Shown in pieces: positions 23,324 to 33,159 of a DNA stretch of 64,000 nucleotides (its first letter is position 1; each line of letters begins with the position of its first letter). Under the pieces are notes generated by a model, which was given only the letters and a program-made list of their open reading frames with translations, ran no database searches and was not told the DNA's origin. Position numbers and translations under genes: made by a program. Origin of the DNA: Macrobrachium rosenbergii. Lineage: Eukaryota; Arthropoda; Malacostraca; Decapoda; Palaemonidae. The stretch covers positions 76,698,663-76,762,662 of the forward strand of contig NC_089795.1 in NCBI RefSeq assembly GCF_040412425.1, read 5' to 3'.

Positions 23324-23357
23324 ATATACATACATGTATACATACAGACATACATAC

Positions 23358-23434
<77 letters not shown>
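23237..23434. repeat. Double (AT)n tract
   Basis: Two (AT)n runs of roughly 65 and 75 bp separated by ACACACATACATATACATAC-type sequence (23315-23360). The right run ends exactly at the start of the foldback at 23435. Confidence 0.96.
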
Positions 23435-23438
<4 letters not shown>

Positions 23439-23615
23439 GATAAGAAGCCCATAAAACACTATTTGAACGTTGCAACCATATATTTCGCACACAAGCTTCT
23501 GTGCCCCCTGTTCACTGGAAAAATATGGACAGATGAAATGTTACAAGGGTATATATACAAAGCATATATATGGTTGCAACGTTCAAATAGTGTTTTTATG
23601 GGCCTTCTTATCTTC
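23435..23615. repeat. Foldback 3: 50-bp inverted repeat between (AT)n tracts
   Basis: The left arm (23435-23483) begins GAAAGATAAGAAGCCCATAA and runs to GTTGCAACCATATAT. The right arm (23565-23615) is its reverse complement with one extra base and one or two mismatches. The 81-bp loop contains CTTCTGTGCCCCCTGTTCAC and GGACAGATGAAATGTTAC. No coding motif was recognised in the loop. (AT)n tracts lie immediately left and 35 bp right. Confidence 0.9.
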
Positions 23616-23646
23616 ATATTATACTGTAGTATTACAGTAAAAGACA

Positions 23647-23650
<4 letters not shown>

Positions 23651-23720
<70 letters not shown>
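23651..23720. repeat. (AT)n microsatellite
   Basis: About 70 bp of pure (AT)n. Confidence 0.97.
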
Positions 23721-23721
<1 letters not shown>

Positions 23722-23742
23722 CTGTTAAAAATTTGGTGGCAA

Positions 23743-23788
23743 AATATAATTGCAATGGACTGCAATTACATTCTGCCACCACACTTGC
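23743..23788. repeat. 20-bp imperfect hairpin
   Basis: GGTGGCAAAATATAATTGCA pairs with TGCAATTACATTCTGCCACC across a 6-nt loop, 18 of 20 positions matching. Confidence 0.85.
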
Positions 23789-23823
23789 TAAGGATGTTCA
23801 TCCGGTTGTGTCTGTTAGCAACT

Positions 23824-24084
23824 TAAGGGTGCGTCCACACCACAGTAAAAAACATGTCATAAACACATATCGGAAACTTATCAAATACATATCACAAACA
23901 TGTTGGAAATCAGTCAACGGCCGTGAGTGGAGAAAGAACCATCGGCAAACGCTGGATAATTTTATGAAGCACTGGTTAGCACTACCAATTGTCACTGACT
24001 TGTATTCAACTTGTTTGTGAGGTAGGAGCAGTAAGTTGCCGTTGTGTGTTTATGACACGTTTACTGTATTGTGGATATACCCTT
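23824..24084. mobile_element. MITE-like element with 90-bp terminal inverted repeats
   Basis: The left arm 23824-23915 and the reverse complement of 23995-24084 share AAGGGT, TCCACA, ACAGTAAA, TGTCATAAACACA, CGG.AACTTA, CACAAACA.GTTG and GTCA in the same order with small gaps, roughly 75-80% identical by eye. The total is about 260 bp with an 80-bp centre and no coding capacity. This fits a non-autonomous DNA transposon or foldback element. No target-site duplication was found at the edges, so the superfamily is unassigned. The 228-codon plus-strand frame crossing it (23334-24020) is driven by the (AT)n tracts. Confidence 0.75.
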
Positions 24085-24754
24085 TGCATCATGGTCGTTC
24101 TAACTACATTTCACAGCATGTTGCAAACATGTGTTCAACAAATACCGTTTGATATTGGCCTTGACATGTGAAAATTTCCAAATGATTAGCTTTTATTCCC
24201 AGTACTTATTTACAACTAATACCATCTTAACGGAAGCGACACAGAGGAAGAATGAATTAAACAAGTCTGTACTTTCAAGCCGTTCTAAATGTTGCTTCTA
24301 AATAATGACACTAAATCTGTTATGTAAATTCGTTGCTCATCGGACAAAATCATGTAGGATATATAGCGTGAAGTGACGTCGCAAACCTGATTCAACTGAA
24401 AACTGATCACTTATTCAAAAGAACTCTATTTACCGATTAGACAATACATGCAAAGTACGGAATACCTCTGTTCATCATGGTAAACAGCATTTGAAGAAAA
24501 TCCTACCGTGTTTTAAAATATGGGTAAAGTTATTTCCATAAGAAAAGCTTTCGAACCGCGACATTAAAACTTTAGAACTTGGCTCTGATTAATGTAAATC
24601 TAATTTGGTATAATCGTTTAGAATACCAGACCAGTTCATTCATTTTATCACAGATAGCCTACGTCAACCTGGTATATGAAAGTTACTAAATATTTATATA
24701 GTATCTTTATACAAACAGGAAAAAGGATTTACACTGTTATCTTTTTGAATACGT

Positions 24755-24835
<81 letters not shown>

Positions 24836-24868
24836 GATATATATACATTATATATAAATATATACATT
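24755..24868. repeat. (AT)n tract with imperfect edge
   Basis: About 70 bp of pure (AT)n, then GTATATATAGATATATATAC and related AT-rich sequence. Confidence 0.95.
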
Positions 24869-25477
24869 ACATACGGTATATACGTATAAATATAATGCAG
24901 GAGGAATGAAATCAACAGACAAACAAAACGGAGAATACAAATGCGTACAGCCACCAGAAGCATTTATGAACAAAGAAGGTGATTAGTAAACAACAAAATT
25001 TATGTCCCCTTTGAAAAATAAAACTGGAAATTCCAGAGAAGTATATATATAGGTAAGAAGGTTGAGATCGATGGTATTCTGTGTAGCAAGAAAATACAAA
25101 TAAAGGCATTTCCTATCGTTCATGATGAATAGGTAAACGCAATAAAATATCTGAAAAACACACACAGACCGTTGCAGGTGTTGCAAATTATCATTTTCAC
25201 CTGAAAAATTTACTCTGGGCCTTCAAGGAAAACTTTGTAACACCTTTGGAACAACACATTCTACAACCATTGCGACTTTAGGTGAACATTGGCAACAAAC
25301 ATGAAAAATGTGGATGATCTTTTACCGAAATCAAAAGTTCAGGGACTAAGTCAAAAAGCCCATCAGGGTGGTTTACTGATCAAAGCAAAAGTGTATTATA
25401 TATATTCAAGAATTACTGAGTTTACTATATTCAAAATTACTGACTATCCGACAAAGCCAAATAACAATAACAACGGC

Positions 25478-25478
<1 letters not shown>

Positions 25479-25549
<71 letters not shown>
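25479..25549. repeat. (AAT)n microsatellite
   Basis: About 23 units. The plus-strand poly-Asn frame at 25289-25561 is a product of this tract. Confidence 0.97.
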
Positions 25550-25551
<2 letters not shown>

Positions 25552-25773
25552 CGCAGTGTAGTTTACTGTTAAAACAGAGTAATTCTGCTTGATGTGAAAT
25601 TCTAAAGCGTTATTCGAAGCAAGAACGGTAAATGAAAGTATCATGAAAAGGCATATTTTCCTATAAAAATTTCAGAGAACATTTAAAGGGTAAGCATCAC
25701 ATACCTAGGTCACTTTGTATTTTTATTTACAGTTTACTCTGGGAATATTTGTCCCTCGACTAAACATATTTTC

Positions 25774-25830
25774 TAGGTTCGGTTCGGTTCGGTTTTATTT
25801 GTCGTCTGCAAAAAAAAAAAAAAAAAAAAA
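25774..25830. repeat. (GGTTC)n and poly(A)
   Basis: Three to four GGTTC units (AGGTTCGGTTCGGTTCGG), then about 20 nt of A from 25810. Confidence 0.85.
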
Positions 25831-25868
25831 TTCAAAAAGCTCCTTTCGTCAGCATATCACAATAAGAA

Positions 25869-25936
25869 TCGGGGGTGGGGGGGAGAAGAGGCGGAGGTGG
25901 AGGCGGAGGCGGAGGCGGAGGAAGAGGAGGAGGAAG
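25869..25936. repeat. G-rich (GGAGGC)n purine tract
   Basis: GGGGGTGGGGGGGAG, then GGCGGAGGTGGAGGCGG-type hexamers, then GAAGAGGAGGAGGAAG. Nearly all purine on the plus strand with many GG and GGG runs, so G-quadruplex or triplex formation is possible. Confidence 0.85.
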
Positions 25937-26109
25937 TAACACTGACTTATCACAAAAGAAAATAAAAGTCAATCAAATATGCTGGAAATAGCCTGAATCC
26001 ATTCCGCACTCATCAACATGGATAGGTTACAAAGACCAGGTCATTGATCTGAACGGGAACCGTTGCCATTCTAAATTTAGGGTGGCCTAAGGGTGTCTGT
26101 CTTTCAAAG

Positions 26110-26445
26110 TTCAATTTAAATTCATCATTATCATTGCCTCCAACGTCATACGACGTATCCTCTGTGAAATTCCGCCATTCATGTCTTCCCTGCGTTTTAC
26201 CCTCCACAAATCATCAATCATCTCCAGCGTCCCGTCTCATAATTCTCATCCAAGTACCTCTGAGTTTTCAAACTCCTTTGGTGCCCGCAGAAACCCAGCC
26301 AACACAATCACGTAATGCTCTCCCAAGATTGGTGCGAAAGACATGTCCATGCCATCTGTTCCCCTTCATTATCATTTCAACGACCGTTTCTCTTTCTATC
26401 CTGCCATTTAACACCTAATATTGTGATTAAAGCTGATTCTAAAAT
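26110..26445 (-). pseudogene. Decayed LINE reverse-transcriptase C-terminal tail, copy 1
   Basis: On the minus strand one frame reads, in order, VVEMIMKGNRWHGHVFR, then NLGRALRDCVGW, then SAGTKGV, a stop, KLRGTWMRIMRRD, two stops, then GKTQGRHEWRNFT and an acidic Asn/Asp-rich end. Upstream, in a neighbouring frame, TILGVKWQDRKRN can be read. This is the pattern seen at the C-terminal end of many non-LTR retrotransposon ORF2 proteins: a WxDRxRN-like block, an RWxGHVxR block, G+R+-rich P..TW, then DRxEWR. Three in-frame stops and a frameshift make it dead. Only about 100 codons survive, which fits the usual 5' truncation of LINEs. The catalytic reverse-transcriptase core is absent. The clade is not assigned. 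Confidence 0.75.
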
Positions 26446-26759
26446 CGACAAACTTTTAAGATATAACAAACAATTTAATTGTCATACCATGATTCATATC
26501 TGAACAGCAAACCAGATCGTACTGGACTCGCAACAACAATCTTTTTTTCGTAAGCAAATTTAGTGGACACGATTTCCAAATTAGACGTTTTGTCGATATT
26601 AAAAAACTTTAGTTAAATTTGTGAGTTATATACATTGGGTGGTAGTCAAAATACCATTACCTACCGCTCCCTCATATAGCTAATGAAGTCACATTATCAA
26701 TTCTCCAATCTGTACAAAAAGAACCCCTACTATTTGAAATACGAAAAAGACTAACACCA

Positions 26760-26800
26760 AGCAATCAGCAGTCTTTACGCAATCAGCAATCTTTACAAAA
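26760..26800. repeat. 18-bp tandem duplication
   Basis: GCAATCAGCAGTCTTTAC is followed by GCAATCAGCAATCTTTAC. Confidence 0.8.
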
Positions 26801-27337
26801 AACAGAAAAAAACGCCAGTTGGGTAAATCTCTATACTTTTCAATGTACAGTAAAAAAAAATCTTAATTTCACGGAACCAAAAAGCTAAATTAGTTTTCCA
26901 TCGGGAAAAACACAAATGGTCCGTAATGAGTGTTAACATACTTTGCATACAGTCAAATAGATCAACAAAAAAAAAAAAAAAAAAACTCCCTTTTTCTTTG
27001 GACACAGAAAACGGCCATCTGATTTAAGCAACAGTGTTACTGTCGAATCTACGTCGAAAGGGCAGCCCAACATTTATGTAAGGGCAGTACGGTACCTGAA
27101 AGGGTTTCTATAATAGTAGCATCGTATTCACTTTCAGCTGAGGTATTAACTCTCTACGCTGCAGCTTCTAGAAATGTAAAATTATTCCTTGTTAAATAAA
27201 ATTGTTTCTTTGTCAAAATGACGATGAACCTCCGTTTTCTCCAAATGAGCACGTCTGTATTCGTAACTAAACTAGATTTTGTCTTTACTATGGGACGTAA
27301 GAAACCGAGAAAAAGTTAGTCAGTTATTTAGTCTTAC

Positions 27338-27351
27338 ACACACACACACAC

Positions 27352-27425
<74 letters not shown>
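27338..27425. repeat. (AC)n(AT)n compound microsatellite
   Basis: Short CACACACACA, then about 75 bp of (AT)n with one GT break. Confidence 0.96.
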
Positions 27426-27428
<3 letters not shown>

Positions 27429-27911
27429 GGACACTATTTCATCAATACATAATGCAGCAGTCCAAAATAATCTGAGGTAATTTTCCAAACAAAAATAGAC
27501 TATTTTATGATAGGTAAAAGAATAGTAATGAAGACGTAAAAAATCATAAAATCTTTTGTCAAGCCCTTTTCAACACAACGCAGGTAAATATACCAGTACA
27601 TGCATACAATACACAACAGGAAGAAAAAGCTTCCTGGACGACGGGCGACTATAATCCCGACAAAATAATATAATGTCGGCAAATTCTCACAAGGAAATTT
27701 CAATTCCTACTGAACTGAAATAACGGACATAGGTCAGAGGTTAGGTTCACATCATAATTATACTACACGTAAGTGATTCAAAGTAGACAGAAGAGAAGAA
27801 GAAATAAAAAAAAAAGTTGAACTCTGATGCCGTGACGACAGCCTAAAACACCAAAAATTCATAAACGTTGCCAACTGCGAGTTTAGTATAATGTATGAAT
27901 AGAACCATACA

Positions 27912-27914
<3 letters not shown>

Positions 27915-27985
<71 letters not shown>
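27915..27985. repeat. (CT)n microsatellite
   Basis: About 35 CT units. Confidence 0.97.
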
Positions 27986-27988
<3 letters not shown>

Positions 27989-28396
27989 CTTTACAATACT
28001 GCAAATGCTTCATTATAATTTTCGAGTCATGGCACTGACTAGGGTACACCAAATGAAAAAGTGGGGATTATGCGTATAATTAATGTGACAGGTTCCATTT
28101 TATATTTCTTGACAATTACACATTTCTTGATGACATATGCTACCCTTTTTCTTCATCACGGACTTCCACGTGCACTAGACAATGTCTCCCACATTACTGA
28201 AAACAGTTATTACATTATTTTAAACTTGTTAATCTATTTTGAACTTCATGATATAAAAAAACAAAAGCAAATATACATACTTACGTATGCGTGCCTCAGC
28301 AAAGGCACACTGACACTTAATAAATGTTTTACGTGTCTATATAACATCAGGGAGAATCACAACCACCTATATATTTCAAAAATTTTTACTGCACAC

Positions 28397-28401
<5 letters not shown>

Positions 28402-28441
<40 letters not shown>

Positions 28442-28459
28442 ATATATATATATACATAG

Positions 28460-28523
<64 letters not shown>

Positions 28524-28580
28524 ATAAATGTGTATATATAAATATTATACATATACGTGTATATATACATATATATATGT
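28402..28580. repeat. Compound (AT)n/(AC)n/(GT)n palindromic region
   Basis: (AT)n at 28402-28453, then (AC)8-(AT)16-(GT)8 at 28460-28523, which is a 64-bp perfect self-complement, then AT-rich ATACGTGTATATATAC-type sequence. Confidence 0.93.
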
Positions 28581-28875
28581 CTACTGATAAATTGTCTGTC
28601 TAGCACACCAAGATTCCATAACCATACTTGATGCCCTTTGTAGGAATACCTTAGTTAAGCAGTCGACTGCGCAGAGCCTCAGGGAATAGGAAGTAATGGC
28701 ATTTGACCTTTAGGCTAATTCAGTGGAACGAATTTCCTCCTACAGATTCTGTACGAAAAGGAATACCGGATCCTTGCATAAAAAAAAAAGGAATTACAGA
28801 CCCCACTGCGTATTTGACAACAGATACCTTGGAGATTCTCCCTCTTCAAGCTTTTCAGCACAGAAACACTGACAG

Positions 28876-28967
28876 TAAATCTCCCTTCCTAAGCAATTCC
28901 ATATATCATTTTCGGTAACCCTAAATCTCCCTTCGGGAGCAATTCCAAATATGATGTTCCTTAGCCC
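28876..28967. repeat. 46-bp tandem duplication
   Basis: TAAATCTCCCTTCCTAAGCA through CGGTAACCC is followed by TAAATCTCCCTTCGGGAGCA through CTTAGCCC. The copies share blocks ATCTCCCTTC, AGCAATTCCA and ATAT, with about eight differences. Confidence 0.75.
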
Positions 28968-29759
28968 TAAGGGCTCGGGAGTTTCGGCTAATACCCAAAG
29001 TTCCTTCCGTCCTCTGTATTATTAAATTTCGGAGGGTTAAGCTGACAAATAGTTGTGGGGGCCGCGTCAACTTAATATGTGGTCTTTGTCTGAGCCATAT
29101 AACAAGGAATCAGGTTTTGGTTAACTCGTCCAAGTCTGACATTTGAATTAAAACCTCGCGGGAAGGGAAATCTCTTATTGCTGTTGAAGTTCAGTCTTTT
29201 TACGACAAGCTCTTTAAAATTTTATCTCGAACAGTTTAGTCATGATTCGCTTGCATGCTGATCACACACAAATTTATGAATGTGAGTACAGCTCGGAGGT
29301 GAGTGAGGGAGTGAATGAAATTTTCTCCTTGAAGTCACCTTCTTTTGAAGGAAGTAGTTTTCAGATGAAAAGAAAATGTATAAAAACCGAATCATTGCGC
29401 TATAATCCTCTTATACATCAAAAAATCTGTTGAAGAACACTAACTGATAAACTGTAAAAGGTATTGCAATGTTTGGCAACAGATACGAAGTTTCTAAAAG
29501 GATGTTAAAATATGAAAACTGGCGATGTTTTATATAATAAAAAAGGATGAACAGTAGGCCTAAAGAAAAGTCGTTTTGAGGCAATCGGAAGGGCTGAATA
29601 ATAGACGATTATGGTGAAAGATCTGCAATGTAGGACTCATACATACAACGTTATGTAGATCAGATATATGAAAGTTATTTCGTGATTAGCTGAGGTTTTT
29701 GAATGAGACAATAATCTCAAGGAAGTTGAAATCTACAATAAATGTATATGTAAAGTACT

Positions 29760-29938
29760 GTATATGTAATTGTAATAACCACAATGGCCTCTTAACTTCT
29801 TGATTTCTTTACACTTTTTTTGGATAGTTCTTGTCACAACAAAGCCTTAGATCCAAAGGGAAGAACACAATGAAATTCGGACGTCCGTAGCAGCATTCGA
29901 ACTCGCATCCGGAATATCACAGCAAGGTACTGGTCACT
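29760..29938 (-). mobile_element. tRNA-like SINE, tandem copy 1
   Basis: On the minus strand it contains GCGAGTTCGAATGC, a good B box, followed by GGACGTCCGAATTTCATTG, CTTTGTTGTGACAAG, TCCAAAAAAAGTG and a tail TATTACAATTACATATAC. The A-box side (GTGACCAGTACCTTGCTGTG) is weaker. The second copy follows 11 bp later in the same orientation. Confidence 0.65.
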
Positions 29939-29949
29939 TTTACCAGATA

Positions 29950-30118
29950 CATATGTAATTGTAATAAACACAATGCCCTCTTAGCTTCTCGATTTCTCCA
30001 CATTTTTTGGATACGCTTGTCACTACAAAGCCTGAGATCCAGAGGTAAGAATAAAAAGAAATTCGGACGTCCGTGGCAAGATTCCAACCCGCTTCCAGAG
30101 TATCAGAAAGAGGTCACA
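29950..30118 (-). mobile_element. tRNA-like SINE, tandem copy 2
   Basis: Same order as copy 1: GCGGGTTGGAATCTTGCC (B box with one change), GGACGTCCGAATTTC, CTTTGTAGTGACAAGCG, AAAAAATGTGGAGAAATCG and the TTACAATTACATAT tail. The consensus B box of the two copies, GGTTCGAATC, is closer to a tRNA than either copy alone. Confidence 0.65.
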
Positions 30119-31807
30119 GTTGCGTGGTCTCCAAAGTGGGTCCCAGCCACACCACACGTGCGCTCGTTTACAGCAGTATAGGACGCTTTGCCAGTGCCTG
30201 CATCCCCCGCCAGTGAAACTCTAACGCTAAAACAATCTTTAGGGTGAACAAAGGCGCTGACTCTACAGCATATATATATACAGGGACTGGCTGTGTCTAT
30301 GGTATGTAAAAAGTGACATTTACAAAAACAGAACTGAAAAATATAAAGCTTATGATGTACTACTCCCAAATGTAAAAATAAACAGTACCAACAGAAAGCA
30401 AGTTCCACGCCAACACCCCGCCTGCTAAACAGCCATGATCACCACGCTCTTAATAGATACCTCGACACGGATCCGAAGTGTACTCCAAAACCATACTTGA
30501 ACACTGATTGTCTACAAGAGCCCTGACAGCCTGCGACTAGGTTCTTGTTACGTTTGTCATCAGTTATTAGGGGATTTAAATCAATGCCGAAACAAAAATT
30601 AACATGTAACTCAAGGTTCAAAGGTTAAAAGTGTCCATTCTCTTGCTAAGTGTATCCAACTCCGTAGGGAAAGTGAAACTAAAATATCACCTAGTTTTTC
30701 CATGTTCGACGAACTGCCATACACAGCTCAGGATTTTTGAAATTTCATTAAATGACAGCAATGATGATATAGTAGCACAGAAGGCCTAAATATCTTTTAA
30801 AAATACACAACATCAAATGTTTTGCTACTAATCACCAGCCTAGTTCGTAATCGTAAACAAATGAGTATATACTGGCATATACCGACGTTATAATCCGGGA
30901 CGCTCGGGTAGAAACAGGTTTTGCTCTTACCGTGGACTGACTTCCATTGTTCTTTGGTCTAACTCATCAATAACATCAAAACGACCTGATACAACACCTT
31001 GGATGGTGGGCCGAACCGTTTACTTGGATCTGTGGTGAAATCTCGATTATACATTCCTAATTTCGCGTACTTTATTGCTGGAATGAATGCCTGCAAAACG
31101 GAGGCGAATGGCGCTGCTGGCGAACCTTCTGTGTTGGCGTGTGAAGCGGCTTGTGTTTGGGAAGTTTTACTGTACAGAGGGTTTATCCATGCCAGCAATT
31201 AAATCAAGTGTGGCGGCGAGTGTTGCGTTTTTTTTTTTTTTTTTCCTCCGGATCCACTCCCGTTAGAGAGGATGGCACCAGCACGTGTTAGCTTTCCGGT
31301 TCTCAGAGTCTATTAAGTGATGAGGCCGCTAGTCTCATGTCGCTCTCCAGCCAGGAAAAGGCTCACCAGAGTCGACTGCCTACCAGGAACGTAATTCAGT
31401 GCTTCGCTGCTCAGGTCAAAAGAGGTACATCGGTCACTCGGTCGGTCATTAAACCAGGCTCTTTTCGGCGGTGAATGGAGGATTCTAACCACTAGTATTG
31501 CATGGAGGATTACATCAATACACTACACACGCACCCAAACATACCAACACTTACGGCAGACAGGCAGATACCAAGATTTCATGGCAACGGAACAATGAGC
31601 ATAATGAAGCGTTTCACGGGCAGGCAATCAAGTGATTGCTCGGGGAGGAGGATGAGGAGACAACAGATTGCATTCAAAGCCCAGGATGCAATCTTCCTGC
31701 CTTGGTTGCCTGAGAAATATATGCCGCTTTTGTTAATGATAGCATTCGAGGCATCGGTCTCGCTGCTATTGCTTTGCTTTGCTTCTTTTTAAACAAATCA
31801 TTGCCAT
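30119..31807. other. GC-richer non-coding stretch
   Basis: Higher in G+C than its surroundings (notably 30110-30240 and 30990-31500). Open frames at 30103-30408 (minus), 30999-31202 (plus) and 31502-31792 (plus) are 67-101 codons without recognised motifs. A T19-20 run at 31228-31246 followed by CCTCCGGATCCACT could be the poly(A) end of a minus-strand retrocopy, but I cannot define the other end. Confidence 0.5.
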
Positions 31808-31821
31808 GAGAAAGAAAAGGT

Positions 31822-32126
31822 AGAACAGAATAGAATGGAAAATATAATTTAGGCCAAAGGCCAAGCGCTGGGACCTATGAGGTCATTCAGCGCTGAAACC
31901 GAAACTGACAGTAGAAAGGTTTGAAAGATATAGCAAGAGGAAAACCACGCAGTTGAACTATGAATCAATTGTTTGGAGCGGGTGGAAAGTACGATGGAAG
32001 AAAGAGAATGCGAACGGAGGTACAGTAAAAGGAATGAAAGGGGTTGCAGCTAAGGGCCGAAGGGACGCTGCAAAGACCCTTAAGTAATGCCTACAGTGCA
32101 CCGCATGAGGTGCACTGACGCCACTA
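31822..32126 (-). mobile_element. Dispersed SINE family A, copy 2 with perfect target-site duplication
   Basis: The left GAGAAAGAAAAGGT (31808-31821) and right GAGAAAGAAAAGGT (32127-32140) are identical over 14 bp and frame the element exactly, which is strong evidence of LINE-type retroposition. The plus-strand view starts with an AGAACAGAATAGAATGG simple tail, then GGCCAAAGGCC and the nested hairpin AGCGCTG-GGACCTATGAGGTC-ATT-CAGCGCT. The middle follows, then GGGCCGAAGGGACGCTGCAA, CTTAAGTAATGCC and the stem GTGCACC-GCATGA-GGTGCAC. With the simple tail at the left, the RNA strand is minus. On that strand a weak A box (TGCCGTCAGTGC) and GGTTC lie about 44 nt apart. Confidence 0.88.
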
Positions 32127-32140
32127 GAGAAAGAAAAGGT

Positions 32141-33110
32141 TTAAAGAAGAAAAGTATCAAGCAAAGCCTACCCGCATGCTGTTTTAATGTTATACGATCA
32201 CAACCAAGCTAAACGTTTTTAATCTTCATACCGGCGCTGATAAACGACCCGTAAAACGAGTTATAACGTCTTAGAAAATAAGAATGCAGCAGTCCCCTCT
32301 GATAACAGCACCATGACCTTCTCACATTTCAAGGGCTGCGAATAAAAGGAACATGATTCCGAGTAATGTGTTATTTGAGAATCATTCTACCAGTTAGAAC
32401 CGACGCTGGAATGTATTTTCAGCAGGTTCATGCTATTTTTTTTTTTTTTTTTTTTTTTTAACTAAGATGATTTTAAGGACATTTGTTTTTGTATCTGTAC
32501 CATTAAGGGCTCCATTATTTTGTCTAAGCGGTAAAATAAAATTACTCGATGTAAGATGTAAAATATGTTTCCATACGCACAAACAGTGTTTTAAGGTGGA
32601 AAATTTGTATTGAAAAATTTTTATTGTTTCCGATAGAAAATATGATTCTTAACAGAAAGAATAGTTTATTTTAAGTCAGTCCGCGGAATGAAAATAATGA
32701 CAGCCTGATTTCAACCCTCTGGCTTTATTATTGAAAATGTTCTCCTCCAATACTGAATGACCACAATATGCGAGTTTCCAGGTATAAATTTAGATACAAA
32801 TAAAAAACCCCGCTCAGTATGTACAGTATTTCTGTGTATGCCCATTTTAGACAGGTCAACTGGAACAGATCCCTTCAGATTAACTTTTGAATTAAAGTAG
32901 CCATGCAGTACAATACTGGTCAAAATAAACCCATGAAAAATAACCTATTCCTGTTCCCTTTGCGTTCATGTTTTGATATCCGCTTCACACCACCTGGAAA
33001 CGATAATTTCGAATTATATCATCTGGTTTGAATTAATCTCTTTTAAGCATATGCAAATGGAGCGATCAATTAAATGCATGCGTTCAGCACAATCTAAAAA
33101 GAAAAAACTT

Positions 33111-33113
<3 letters not shown>
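32141..33113. other. Non-coding stretch
   Basis: Contains a T23 run at 32437-32459 and the 32711-32923 frame (70 codons, no motif). No gene recognised. Confidence 0.55.

Positions 33114-33158
<45 letters not shown>
33114..33158. repeat. (GA)n microsatellite
   Basis: About 22 GA units. Confidence 0.96.

Positions 33159-33159
<1 letters not shown>

Noticed and set aside
24541..24560. AAAAGCTTTCGAACC, matching part of the 7952 hairpin
   Set aside because: Only about 15 bp shared, with no second arm and no TGANGA box nearby.
25289..25561. Poly-Asn, poly-Leu and poly-Asp frames (also 17177-17377, 37809-37991)
   Set aside because: Translations of (AAT)n and (ATG)n microsatellites.
25774..25795. 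(GGTTC)n as a telomere-like repeat
   Set aside because: Arthropod telomeres are TTAGG-type; this is three to four units of a different pentamer.
30103..30408. Frame containing GDAGTGKAS, which looks like a P-loop
   Set aside because: No hydrophobic strand before it, no Walker B or other NTPase motif, and the frame ends inside a SINE. Taken as chance.
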